Origin: Phycisphaerales bacterium | GTDB lineage: Bacteria; Planctomycetota; Phycisphaerae; Phycisphaerales; SM1A02 | Direction of reading: 5' to 3' | Assembly (NCBI GenBank): GCA_029245245.1 | Contig: JAQWPT010000004.1 | Location: forward strand, 1-64,000 | Length of the DNA stretch: 64,000 nucleotides | Shown here: piece after piece, positions 36,187 to 44,802 of the stretch | Layout of the letters: each line of letters starts with the position of its first letter | Position numbering within the stretch: the stretch's first letter is position 1 | Program-made: the position numbers and the translations under genes | Notes under the pieces: generated by a model | Seen by the model: the letters and a program-made list of their open reading frames with translations, nothing else | What the model was told of the DNA's origin: nothing | The model's database searches: none

Positions 36187-36209
36187 GTTGGAACACCGTT
36201 CCAACCCAG
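36183..36209 (+). terminator. stem-loop after the small membrane protein gene
   Basis: A twelve-base stem with one mismatch, GTTGGAAC paired with GTTCCAAC at its core, around a three-base loop. It lies just past the small gene and before the tRNA on the other strand. The T-tail is weak. Confidence 0.5.
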
Positions 36210-36225
36210 TTACCACATCGTTGAA

Positions 36226-36298
36226 TGGAGCATATCGGGCTCGAACCGATGACCTCCGCCTTGCAAAGGCGGCGCTCTCCCAATTGAGCTAATGCCCC
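36226..36298 (-). tRNA. tRNA-Ala (anticodon TGC)
   Basis: 73 bases on the minus strand fold as a cloverleaf: acceptor GGGGCAT with ATGCTCC and discriminator A, D-arm with AGCTCAATTGGGAGAGC, anticodon loop CTTTGCAAG carrying TGC, and T-arm GGTTCGAGCC. The 3' CCA is not encoded. It reads GCA-type alanine codons. Confidence 0.95.
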
Positions 36299-36311
36299 TT
36301 GACGTATCTGA

Positions 36312-37661
36312 TCAGTCTACCGGAACAAAGGCGGTATTCGAGGCCATAAGGTCGACTCGTGACATGCTGATGATATTCACCTGCAGAATCGGGTCGTATT
36401 CAAGGTGCCCCATGACTCCAATATGCTGTCCAATCATGTCCGCAAAGGCCAGATTTTCCGGTCGCATGTATGCGAGGGTCCGGCTGGTTTTGGAATCCTG
36501 GATCCGGTAGAGCATGGGTCGATCCGTGCCATTGAAGACCGCTGAGGTGCTCAACAGGCCTACAACCTCGTAATCCCCGGTGTTGGCGATGGCCACCTCA
36601 CGGTCGATGGCGTCTGTTCTGGACCGTTCAATCCGGGTGTGAAGAGCACTGATGACCTCATTCTGGTCTCGGAGGGTCGTGTAGACGTCGATCTGGTCGG
36701 CCCGCATCCTGGCGTAGCGGGCTCGAATCGGATCCTCCTCTTCCTCGCCGGCCATCAGGAAATCATCCCGAAGACAAGCCAGTTCTTCTTCATCAAGATC
36801 CGAGAGGTTCACACCTTCATATGCATTTTCAATCATCGTCAACAAGGTCTCCTGCTCGATGACGATTTCGACCGGTGTCTCATCAACCACATCTGCATCT
36901 GCAACTTCCGAGGATTCAACTTCGACCCATTGCGCGATGAGTGAGGGTCCAGTGGTTCCATTGAAGAGGATCTGGGCTTCAGTGGATTCAACGATCGTGC
37001 GGGAAGATTCATCCACCCCCAACACAAGTTCCTCGATGACGACGACGATCTCTTCCGGGGCTTCAACTTCAACAACTTCAACCACGGTTTCAGTTGCGAC
37101 TTCCGTCGAAGGATCAACTTCGGATGCCATGGCGGGTCGGAGGTCCGCCATGTTCACCCAACCCTCCGCATTCACCGGGAGTGCAACACGGTGCACCGTG
37201 TGCGGGACTGCGTGAAGGCCATCCTTCTCCGCTGTCCATGTTTCGATGACCTGCAGGTTCTTGCCTCGGGGGAGAATGCACAACTGCCTCCAGGAGTGGG
37301 CGAGGTCGTTGGTGTTGAGATTCGGAGCCAGAATCGGTGTCGCGCCGAGCGTCTGTCCCATCTGGCCATCTTCAGAGAGATTGAATCGCCCCTCCTCGGT
37401 CGCGGGGTATTTCACATATCCATATGCCTCGTCGAAGACGTTTCCAATGGTCTGGACACGGGCATAGTTGTACTTTTCACCCGTGACGGCGACAAGGTCA
37501 CCCTCCTGCGCAGTGGCAAAGGTGTAGTAGCTTGAATCAGCGCCACAACGAACCTGGACATCATTTTCCGTGACCACATACCACGTGGGTTCAGCTGCAG
37601 CCATCGCGGAGAAGGCGAGGCCGCCGATAAGGAAAATGGACGCATTGGATCGACGAACCAT
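36312..37661 (-). CDS. exported SH3-domain protein with acidic Val/Glu segment
   Basis: This 449-residue protein has a signal peptide (about 1-23, AFSAMAAA) and an SH3b domain (about 26-85, YVVTENDVQVRCGADSSYYTFATAQEGDLVAV) of the kind that binds peptidoglycan. A second beta unit (about 140-185, ILPRGKNLQVIETWTA) may be another SH3 copy. A long acidic stretch rich in Val and Glu (about 195-325) follows, then a helical stretch (SDLDEEELACLRDDF to HTRIERSRTDAI) and a C-terminal beta domain. AAGGAGG lies six bases before the ATG at 37661, which fixes the start. Function in the envelope is inferred. Confidence 0.8.
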   Translation of the reverse strand: MVRRSNASIFLIGGLAFSAMAAAEPTWYVVTENDVQVRCGADSSYYTFATAQEGDLVAVTGEKYNYARVQTIGNVFDEAYGYVKYPATEEGRFNLSEDGQMGQTLGATPILAPNLNTNDLAHSWRQLCILPRGKNLQVIETWTAEKDGLHAVPHTVHRVALPVNAEGWVNMADLRPAMASEVDPSTEVATETVVEVVEVEAPEEIVVVIEELVLGVDESSRTIVESTEAQILFNGTTGPSLIAQWVEVESSEVADADVVDETPVEIVIEQETLLTMIENAYEGVNLSDLDEEELACLRDDFLMAGEEEEDPIRARYARMRADQIDVYTTLRDQNEVISALHTRIERSRTDAIDREVAIANTGDYEVVGLLSTSAVFNGTDRPMLYRIQDSKTSRTLAYMRPENLAFADMIGQHIGVMGHLEYDPILQVNIISMSRVDLMASNTAFVPVD

Positions 37662-37892
37662 GGGAACCTCCTTGTGCCACAGGTCATGCAAACATCTGGA
37701 GTGGTTGTCAGACGCATCGTGCGAACCACTCGTCACCGAGCGTATCCGCAGAACCCGCCATGAGCAAGCATGAAACACCCCTCAATGGAGTTCAAGCGTC
37801 GTTTCCGGGGTTGACCCATCAAGTGCCGATACCAGGATCACGGACGATGGAAGCCCCCCTGTGGTAGGGTGTTGACCCTTCCTGGAGTGACC

Positions 37893-39692
37893 ATGCAGAA
37901 GTATTTTCCCCATCTCACCCTTGTGCTGTTTCTCGTTTCCGGGTGCAGTTCGCCACTGGACAGCCCCGACGCCGGCCCGGTTCTGGACAAGAACCTCAAT
38001 CAGGTCATCGAGCGGGAGATGCAGCAGGTCAATGGGTGGGAAACCGAGGTTGGAACCACGCCACCACCATCGGCAGTGGAGGAGGCGTTGTCCCACCGGA
38101 TGGAGGAACTGGACGCCATCGTGCCAGTTCCACCCGGTTCCGATCTTGATTTCGACCTGGGGATCAACCTCAATGGTGATCCACAGGGGCAGCGCCCCAT
38201 AGAACTGCAGGCCTGTGTTCGAATGGCGTTGATGAACAACCTGCTGCTTCAGAGCGCCCAGCTTCAGCCGGCGATCCAGCGGGAGCAGGTCATTCAGGCC
38301 GAGGCGATCTTCGACATCGTGCTTGGTGCCGGTTACTCGTACACCAGAAACCGAAGTCCGAACCAGATCGTCGACGTCGATGGCACCCTCTCAGACTTCA
38401 ACGTGGATCCGGGAACAACGAACATCCGGACAAACGATGCCGAGGTCAGTCTCAGCAAGAAATTGACCTCCGGTGGTTCAGCCAAGTTGTCCACCGACCT
38501 GGTTCGAAGCAATGTCCGTGGCAGCGACGACATCACCTATGCCCCGAATCCATATTGGCAACCATCGCTCACACTGGATTACTCACAGCCGATTCTCCGT
38601 GGCTTCGGGGAGAAGGTGAACCTCGCCCAGGTCTACATCGCCCGCAAGCTCGAGCAGGAGGCCATCGAGAGCCTTCGCCAATCCCTGATCAACACCGTGG
38701 CCAACACGGAGGTTGCCTACTGGCAACTTGCCTACGCCTGGCGTGCACTGGGAATCCAGTTGTGGCTGATTGATGCCGCGGAAGAACTGCGGGACCTCAT
38801 CGATCTTCGTCGCAATTACGATGCAAGTCTTGCCGACTGGGCCCAGGCGGTTTCCACTGTTGAGCAGCGCATCGCAGATGTAATCTCATTCCAACAGTCA
38901 GTGAAGGAGGCCTCGGACAACCTCAAGGTTCTTCTCAATGACCCCGGGTATCCACTGGCCGGAGAATCTGTTCTTGCCCCCGTCAATGAGATGGTGCACA
39001 CCCCGATCTCACTTGATCTTCGTTCAGCCCTGTTGACTGCGGTTTCAATGCGACCCGACATCCGCCAATCGATCTACCAGATCGACATCACTCGAATCGA
39101 GGAGGTCGTGGCCGACAACGCCCGTCTCCCCGAGCTGGATCTGCAGGCCCAGGTCAGCACCACCGGGATGGGTGCAGATGCCGACAAGGGATATGACGCG
39201 ATGGTCGGCGGAGATTTCATCTCCTATGTCCTTGGATTGACCTTTGAATACCCATTGGGCAACCGAGCCGCGGAAGCAGCGTGGCGGGAATCAAGGCTTG
39301 AACGGTCCTCGGCGATGGTCAACTACCGCACCGCGATTCAGACGGCCATCCTCGACGTCAAAACCACCATGCGGGAAGTGATTGACAACGCCCAGTACAT
39401 CAACGCGACCCGGGTGGCCCGACTGGCAACCGCTGAATACCTCCGGGCCCTTGAAGTCGAACGCGAAACCCTTGCCAGCCTCACTCCGACGTTCCTGAAT
39501 CTCATCTTCAGTGCCCAGGCGTCCCTGGCCACGGCCCGAAGCGACGAGTTTGAAGCCTTGTCCGCCTTCAACATCTCCGTAGTGAACCTTCACAGGGCGA
39601 TGGGCACCATTCTCGACATGCATCGCATCGGGCTTGAGCAGGTTGATGAGGATTCCTACTGGGGCCCGGTGGTCGATTCGCCGACCCAATGA
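37893..39692 (+). CDS. TolC-family outer-membrane efflux lipoprotein
   Basis: This 599-residue protein begins with a lipoprotein signal peptide (VSGCSS; Cys about 19). The rest has two outer-membrane-efflux (OEP) repeats, at about 100-330 and 370-590. Hairpin motifs include QPILRGFGEKVNLAQVYIARK and helical tracts with RQSLINTVANTEVAYWQLAYAW. TolC-like proteins form trimeric channels across the outer membrane for efflux pumps or type I secretion. No pump genes are adjacent. GGAG precedes the ATG. Its stop overlaps tsaC (ATGA), so the two are co-transcribed, which is unexpected functionally. Confidence 0.92.
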   Translation: MQKYFPHLTLVLFLVSGCSSPLDSPDAGPVLDKNLNQVIEREMQQVNGWETEVGTTPPPSAVEEALSHRMEELDAIVPVPPGSDLDFDLGINLNGDPQGQRPIELQACVRMALMNNLLLQSAQLQPAIQREQVIQAEAIFDIVLGAGYSYTRNRSPNQIVDVDGTLSDFNVDPGTTNIRTNDAEVSLSKKLTSGGSAKLSTDLVRSNVRGSDDITYAPNPYWQPSLTLDYSQPILRGFGEKVNLAQVYIARKLEQEAIESLRQSLINTVANTEVAYWQLAYAWRALGIQLWLIDAAEELRDLIDLRRNYDASLADWAQAVSTVEQRIADVISFQQSVKEASDNLKVLLNDPGYPLAGESVLAPVNEMVHTPISLDLRSALLTAVSMRPDIRQSIYQIDITRIEEVVADNARLPELDLQAQVSTTGMGADADKGYDAMVGGDFISYVLGLTFEYPLGNRAAEAAWRESRLERSSAMVNYRTAIQTAILDVKTTMREVIDNAQYINATRVARLATAEYLRALEVERETLASLTPTFLNLIFSAQASLATARSDEFEALSAFNISVVNLHRAMGTILDMHRIGLEQVDEDSYWGPVVDSPTQ

Positions 39693-40672
39693 AGACTCGG
39701 ATCGAAACCCCCTCCTCCAAGGTGATCACGGAAGCCGCTGAGCGACTCCGCCGTGGTGAACTTGTCGTGATGCCCACCGAAACAGTCTATGGACTCGCTG
39801 GTTCAACCCATGATCAAGGTGCGCTGAAGTCGATCTTCGAAATCAAGGGCCGACCATCTGACAACCCGCTGATTGCGCATGTGGAAGGCCCGGAAGGCGC
39901 CAAGAACATCGTCGCTGGCTGGGATGAACGATGTGACATGTTGTCGGCTGCATTCTGGCCCGGTCCCCTGACCATGGTGCTCCACCGGCACCACGATGTT
40001 CCTCCGGGAGCATCCGGCGGTCGCGATACATTGGCGGTTCGAAGTCCCGCCCACCCGGTAGCCCGATCACTGCTGGATGCATTCGGGGGTCCACTCTCGG
40101 CGCCGTCAGCGAATCGAAGTGGTTCTGTTTCCCCGACCACTGCGGAGCATGTTGCTTCGGATTTCTCCGAGTCCGACGCGGCAGGAACCCTCCTCATCAT
40201 CGATGGGGGACCATGCAGTGTCGGCATCGAGTCCACGGTGCTTGATCTCACCACGGATCCACCCCGGGTTCTTCGCCCGGGTTCGGTTTCAAACGAGTCG
40301 ATCATCGAGCTCATTGGAACGATCGAGATGTCGGTGGTGAGTGCCCAGGACGCGTCTCCGGGAACACGAAGCCGACACTATGCACCACTGACGCCACTGG
40401 CTCTCATCGAGGCGGAAGGCCTCGAGGCCGAGCTGGGTGATGACCCGTCACGCATCATCATCATCCGAGCCGGTGGTGAGCCTGGTGCGGATGGTCCACG
40501 GGAAATACAACTCCCCGGGGATCCCGCGGGGTTCGCCGAAGGACTCTATGACGCGCTGCGACGAGCGGATGGATCCGGCGCGTCGCGGATCCTGGTGGTG
40601 GTACCGGGTACCGGTTCACCATGGCGCGCCGTGCGTGACCGACTCGAACGGGCCGCAGCAACTGGTGGTTGA
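39689..40672 (+). CDS. tsaC: L-threonylcarbamoyladenylate synthase (Sua5/YrdC type)
   Basis: This 327-residue cytoplasmic enzyme makes threonylcarbamoyl-AMP for the t6A modification of ANN-decoding tRNAs. The catalytic YrdC domain (about 10-200) has PTETVYGLAG, KGRPSDNPLIAHV, the SAPSANRSGSVSPT region and the SVGIESTVLDLTTDPPRVLRPG strand. The C-terminal Sua5 domain (about 220-325) with GTRSRHYAPLTPLALIE marks the long Sua5 form. Start overlaps the preceding stop by four bases. Confidence 0.94.
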   Translation: MKTRIETPSSKVITEAAERLRRGELVVMPTETVYGLAGSTHDQGALKSIFEIKGRPSDNPLIAHVEGPEGAKNIVAGWDERCDMLSAAFWPGPLTMVLHRHHDVPPGASGGRDTLAVRSPAHPVARSLLDAFGGPLSAPSANRSGSVSPTTAEHVASDFSESDAAGTLLIIDGGPCSVGIESTVLDLTTDPPRVLRPGSVSNESIIELIGTIEMSVVSAQDASPGTRSRHYAPLTPLALIEAEGLEAELGDDPSRIIIIRAGGEPGADGPREIQLPGDPAGFAEGLYDALRRADGSGASRILVVVPGTGSPWRAVRDRLERAAATGG

Positions 40673-40683
40673 GGAGCAGACCG

Positions 40684-41418
40684 ATGCCCACTCGTGATGA
40701 TCTCCAGTTTCTTCTTCTGCAGGCCAGGGTTGAAGGCGATCCGATGCGGATCGAGGAACAACAGTCCTTTGCACGCCAACTCGCCGTCTCCGACGAACAG
40801 GTTCATGGATTGGACATCCTGGCCACACCTCCCGACGACTCGATGCTCCAGGATGTGCATGCGGTGCTGGTGGGAGGAGCGGGGGACTTCGGTGTCGTTC
40901 ACCCCAATGATGCGATCATCCAACTCATGGAATTTCTCGCCCGGACCGCATCCAGGGGATATCCGTTGTTCGCATCGTGCTTCGGATTTCAGGCCCTGGT
41001 CAAGGGGCTCGGTGGAACAGTCATCGAGGACCATGGGCGTGCCGAGGTAGGAACAGCGGAACTGTCATGCACCTCCGCCGCCGCCCGTGATTCTCTCTTT
41101 CGCAACCTGCCGGATCATTTCGATGCGCAGGTGGGCCACAAGGATCGGGCCGATCGACTCCCCGACGGAGCCATCAACCTCGTTGAAAGCGGACCGTGTC
41201 CACACCATGCAATCCACATCAAGGGAACCCTGGCCTGGGCGACCCAATTCCACCCCGAACTGACCGGGGAGGACAACCGACGTCGATTTGAGAACTACAT
41301 GGATGAGTACGGCATCCTGTTCGGCGCAGACGAGGCCCAGGCACGACTGAATGGATGCAGGCCGAGCCTGGAGTCCAACTCGTTGCTTCGGGATTTCGTT
41401 GAACTGCTCTCCGACTAG
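40684..41418 (+). CDS. class I glutamine amidotransferase-like protein
   Basis: This 244-residue single-domain protein resembles the amidotransferase part of GMP synthase and related stand-alone enzymes. The nucleophile elbow is FASCFGFQAL (Cys99) and the catalytic His/Glu pair is QFHPEL (His190, Glu192). The GGAGDFGV strand replaces the usual GGPxS. The acceptor reaction is unknown. GAGGAG lies seven bases before the ATG at 40684, 11 bases past tsaC, and the stop overlaps the convergent next gene. Confidence 0.88.
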   Translation: MPTRDDLQFLLLQARVEGDPMRIEEQQSFARQLAVSDEQVHGLDILATPPDDSMLQDVHAVLVGGAGDFGVVHPNDAIIQLMEFLARTASRGYPLFASCFGFQALVKGLGGTVIEDHGRAEVGTAELSCTSAAARDSLFRNLPDHFDAQVGHKDRADRLPDGAINLVESGPCPHHAIHIKGTLAWATQFHPELTGEDNRRRFENYMDEYGILFGADEAQARLNGCRPSLESNSLLRDFVELLSD

Positions 41419-42341
41419 TCGATCGGCGACTGCTCAATGACAAGGTCGGCACGAGGGCCCTCGGTGGCATCTTCATCAGGTGGTCCAAGGCTGATGACCA
41501 GAATCCGTGCTTCCGGTGCCAGGCGGCGAAGCATCTGGACTGTCCCGCCCTCATGATCACTGTGGAATCGACCCAGGAGCAGGATCGACGCTCCGCCATC
41601 ATGGGGCATGTTCCCGGCAACCGATGCCGCCATCGTGGCATCCCAGATCTGTTGAGCCCGGAAGAAGGCATCGGCGACCTCCGGGTCGATGTCCTCTTCG
41701 CCATGGGAAGACATGAGGTCCATGAACCGGCGGCGGTAGGCTCCTTCGATCTGTGGATCCGGCCAGTCGACCAAACCCCGCCGTTCGCCGGGGAGATCCT
41801 CGATCCGTTCGTACCCATCCTTTCGTGCCAACGTCACGTAACGACGTGGAGCGTTGGCTGCGATTACGCGGGCGCCATGCGCATGGGCGGTGTCGATGAT
41901 CGGAAGGTACCAGTCGTCCCAACTTCCTTCGCCGGACCAGGATTCGGAAAACGTCAACTTCGTGAACTCGTCGGAAGTGATAACGCCGTCACGGTAGTCG
42001 TCGACCACGAGTTGTTCGTCACGTTCGAGCATCTCCATGGCGAGCACCGTGCCGGGGCGGCGATCGGAGACATCCTGAACGACGGCACGTTGGACGAGGT
42101 GGGCCACGTGATCATCATGAAGTTCGCCAAGCACGATGACATCAGCCTCGTCGGTGCGAACGATCAGTTCGGTCCAGGACAGTGATTCGTCGGCTGAATC
42201 CCGGATGGTGACCGATGTCCGAACCTCTCCGAATTCCATCATTCGCTCGGCGGGAGCCTGGCAGCCCCCCAGGACAAGGAGGACGAAGGTGCCCCAGAGC
42301 CAGGCCACACGATGTCGGGTTGACGTGGCGTGTTTCATCAT
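41415..42341 (-). CDS. ChaN-like (DUF399) lipoprotein
   Basis: This 308-residue protein has a lipoprotein signal (VLGGC, Cys about 26). The remaining fold matches the ChaN/iron-regulated PhuW family: the opening motif VIVLGELHDDHVAH, MEMLERDEQ, IIDTAHAHGARVIAANAPR and the strand ILLLGRFHSDHEGG near the end. ChaN of Campylobacter binds stacked haem at the outer membrane; whether this one does is not known. Two adjacent ATGs (42341, 42338) are possible starts. Confidence 0.88.
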   Translation of the reverse strand: MMKHATSTRHRVAWLWGTFVLLVLGGCQAPAERMMEFGEVRTSVTIRDSADESLSWTELIVRTDEADVIVLGELHDDHVAHLVQRAVVQDVSDRRPGTVLAMEMLERDEQLVVDDYRDGVITSDEFTKLTFSESWSGEGSWDDWYLPIIDTAHAHGARVIAANAPRRYVTLARKDGYERIEDLPGERRGLVDWPDPQIEGAYRRRFMDLMSSHGEEDIDPEVADAFFRAQQIWDATMAASVAGNMPHDGGASILLLGRFHSDHEGGTVQMLRRLAPEARILVISLGPPDEDATEGPRADLVIEQSPID

Positions 42342-42396
42342 GACCGTCGATTCTACGTCTTCAATGCCCGTGGAGTGGGTCCAGGTGCCCCCTGGA

Positions 42397-42425
42397 TTGA
42401 GTGATGAGGAGGCCCCCGGTACACT
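42397..42425 (+). promoter_or_regulatory. promoter of the TPR/alpha-CTD gene
   Basis: TTGAGT (42397-42402) and TACACT (42420-42425) are separated by exactly 17 bases, a good housekeeping-type promoter. It predicts a leader of about 38 bases before the GTG at 42470. Confidence 0.6.
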
Positions 42426-42469
42426 GCATGGCTCGAAACAGGGTCCAGAACCCAGACAGGAGATTCTTC

Positions 42470-43408
42470 GTGGTGGCAAATGCAGGTGACGTTCTTGACA
42501 CGATGATCGGTGGCGACGCTCCCAGTGGAAACACGGAGGAAGCAACCAGGATTCTCGAACAGGCATCCACGATGGATTCCGAGGGCGACCGCGACGGCGC
42601 GATCCAGATGCTTCGAAAGGCGGCCATGACCAATGGCCGACCGGAAGTCGTATTTCGCCTCGCCTACCTGCTGGATCTCGGCGGAGAAGAGGATGAATCG
42701 GTCGGCTACTACACACAGTTGACTCAGCTCGATCGCCCCCACATCAATGCCCTGCTGAACCTTGCGATCATCTTCGAGGATCAGGGAAACATCTCCCGGG
42801 CCGAGAAGTGCATTCGACAGGTGCTCGACACCTGCCCGTCCCACGAGCGAGCCCTCCTTTTCATGAAGGACATCCAGGCGTCTCGTGACATGTATTACGA
42901 CGAGGAGCAGGCTCGAGACGTGGCCAAGCGAAACGCCATGCTCGATACGCCTGTCACCGACTTCGAACTTTCGGTTCGTGCCCGGAACTGCCTGAAGAAG
43001 ATGCAGATTCGAACCCTCGGAGATCTTCTGAAGGTGTCCGAGGCGGAACTTCTGAGCTACAAGAACTTCGGCGAAACCTCGCTGGTCGAGATCAAGAAGA
43101 TGCTCTCGATGAAGGGCCTTCGGCTCGGCCAGAACATCGAGCACCAGTACAGCCGAGTTCGCGAGGAAATCCTCGATCAACTCAAGGGTGTGGCGTCCGA
43201 GAGTGTTCTCAACAAGTCCATCACGCAGTTGGACCTGTCGGTCCGTGCCCGCAAGGCACTGCAACTGCTGGGAGTCCAGACGGTCGGCGATCTCGCCACC
43301 AGGACCGAAGCGGAACTGATGGGCGTGAAGAACTTCGGTGCCACGAGCCTCGATGAAGTCAAGGACAAGCTTGCGTCGTTCGGGCTCACCCTTCGCATGC
43401 TCGACTGA
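42470..43408 (+). CDS. TPR protein with two RNA polymerase alpha-CTD-like domains
   Basis: This protein has about 312 residues. Residues about 20-140 are TPR-like helical repeats (AIQMLRKAAMTNGRPEVVFRLAYLL, HINALLNLAIIFEDQGNISRAEKCI). Residues about 161-221 and 251-312 each resemble the C-terminal domain of RNA polymerase alpha. Compared with E. coli alpha-CTD, the first copy keeps the DNA-contact set VRARNCLKK (Arg265, Asn268, Cys269, Lys271 equivalents) and NFGETS. The second (VRARKALQL, NFGATS) keeps the arginine but replaces Asn, Cys and Lys. The GTG at 42470 is preceded by AGGAG at seven bases; an upstream ATG at 42428 lies within three bases of the -10 element and is unlikely. A DNA-binding or polymerase-interacting regulator is inferred. 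Confidence 0.85.
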   Translation: MVANAGDVLDTMIGGDAPSGNTEEATRILEQASTMDSEGDRDGAIQMLRKAAMTNGRPEVVFRLAYLLDLGGEEDESVGYYTQLTQLDRPHINALLNLAIIFEDQGNISRAEKCIRQVLDTCPSHERALLFMKDIQASRDMYYDEEQARDVAKRNAMLDTPVTDFELSVRARNCLKKMQIRTLGDLLKVSEAELLSYKNFGETSLVEIKKMLSMKGLRLGQNIEHQYSRVREEILDQLKGVASESVLNKSITQLDLSVRARKALQLLGVQTVGDLATRTEAELMGVKNFGATSLDEVKDKLASFGLTLRMLD

Positions 43409-43409
43409 G

Positions 43410-44753
43410 TTGCCAACGTATTCCATTGCATCCCGGCTCCCCTGTGTTTCCAGGGCGGTCGCTGTGGTTGCATGCGTGGCGATTGTTTCCTGCGAGGGTG
43501 GAGACCCCGGGGATCACTCCAGCACCAGGCCCGCGCAGCAGCAGGCAGAACAGGCATCAGGCCCTCGACTGCACCTGCCTGCGATCGAGCCCGTGGTTCG
43601 TGTTCGGCTGGAAGCCGTACGTGGGCGCGGTGAGCAGATTCACGTGGGTCAGAACGGGGCGCAGATCCACATCCACGTCGGTGGTGAGCAATGGGATCCG
43701 GTTGACGGGCCGGTTCGAGTGGAACGATCCGACGGACACTGGGTCGTGCGCCACGGGAATGATGAAACCAGATCCCACGAATCGAATACCGCGCTGGTGA
43801 TCTCGGCATCGGTCCCCCTGGTCGTGGGATCGAGCAAGAGTGATGCGCATCGGTTCAACGGGGATCTGCACTGCATGCCGAACGAAGATGACTCCGGGCA
43901 CGGGTGGAATCTCATCGAGCATGTTTCCATGGAGGACTACATTCCAGGTGTGCTCATGGGCGAGTTGTATGCGGGCTGGACGTTCTCCTGTTTCGCGGCC
44001 CAGGCTGTTGCGGCCCGGAGTTTCGCCTGCATGGAGGTTCAGATGCGTTCACACCGGGACTGGGACGTGGTCGCCTCCCCAAGTTCGCAGGCCTACATCG
44101 GTGTGACCGATGACCGTACCGCTCATGAGGCGCAGGAGATGACGCGGGGCATGGTGCTGGCCTGGGGCGACCAACTCGTACCCGGGTACTTCAGCAGTTG
44201 CTGTGGTGGGCTGGCGGCAACCGCAATCGGCCGGATCAGTACATCGGCGGTCAACGATGTCCCTCCCCTGATGGGCCATGATGGCCGGGACTACTGCACC
44301 AACTCTCCGCTGTATGACTGGACCATCGATCGGTCGGCGCGGACACTCCATCGACGTGTGAATGCATGGGCTGATCACACGGGACACCGGGCGCTTGGAA
44401 GCCTCACCTCGTTGAAGTCGATCACCGTGCATGAATCGAACCGTCATGGACGGCCGACCATTCTTCGCATTACAGATCGCTCCAACCGCACCGCGGATGT
44501 GGATCTCCAGGACTTTCTCTCGGCCGCGAACTTCGATGGATCCGGTTCCCCGCCGATGCGTTCAAAACCGCTCTGGTCGGGCTGGTCCGAGGGGTCGGTC
44601 GATCGAGGTCGAGTCACACTGTCAGGCCATGGGTTCGGCCATGGGGTGGGGCTCTGCCAGTACGGGGCCCAGGAATTGGGAAGCCGTGGAAAGTCCTTCA
44701 GGGAAATTCTTTCCTGGTACTACCCCGGGGCGATGATCCACGCGGCTTGGTGA
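43410..44753 (+). CDS. SpoIID/LytB-family exported protein
   Basis: This protein of about 447 residues has a hydrophobic export segment (AVAVVACVAIVSC) that may be a lipoprotein signal with cysteine at the end. The SpoIID domain (about 190-445) has EDYIPGVLMGEL, AAQAVAARSFACM, SQAYIGVTD and the final GHGFGHGVGLCQYGAQ and REILSWYYPGA, all hallmark motifs. SpoIID enzymes are lytic transglycosylases acting on denuded peptidoglycan. Outside spores the family is widespread with unknown roles. TTG at 43410 was chosen because the preceding frame lies within the TPR/alpha-CTD gene. Confidence 0.87.
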   Translation: MPTYSIASRLPCVSRAVAVVACVAIVSCEGGDPGDHSSTRPAQQQAEQASGPRLHLPAIEPVVRVRLEAVRGRGEQIHVGQNGAQIHIHVGGEQWDPVDGPVRVERSDGHWVVRHGNDETRSHESNTALVISASVPLVVGSSKSDAHRFNGDLHCMPNEDDSGHGWNLIEHVSMEDYIPGVLMGELYAGWTFSCFAAQAVAARSFACMEVQMRSHRDWDVVASPSSQAYIGVTDDRTAHEAQEMTRGMVLAWGDQLVPGYFSSCCGGLAATAIGRISTSAVNDVPPLMGHDGRDYCTNSPLYDWTIDRSARTLHRRVNAWADHTGHRALGSLTSLKSITVHESNRHGRPTILRITDRSNRTADVDLQDFLSAANFDGSGSPPMRSKPLWSGWSEGSVDRGRVTLSGHGFGHGVGLCQYGAQELGSRGKSFREILSWYYPGAMIHAAW

Positions 44754-44802
44754 TGTTCTGCCGGTTCAAGGCGGGCTCCTCGACTAGAATGGGTGGTGAG
44801 AC

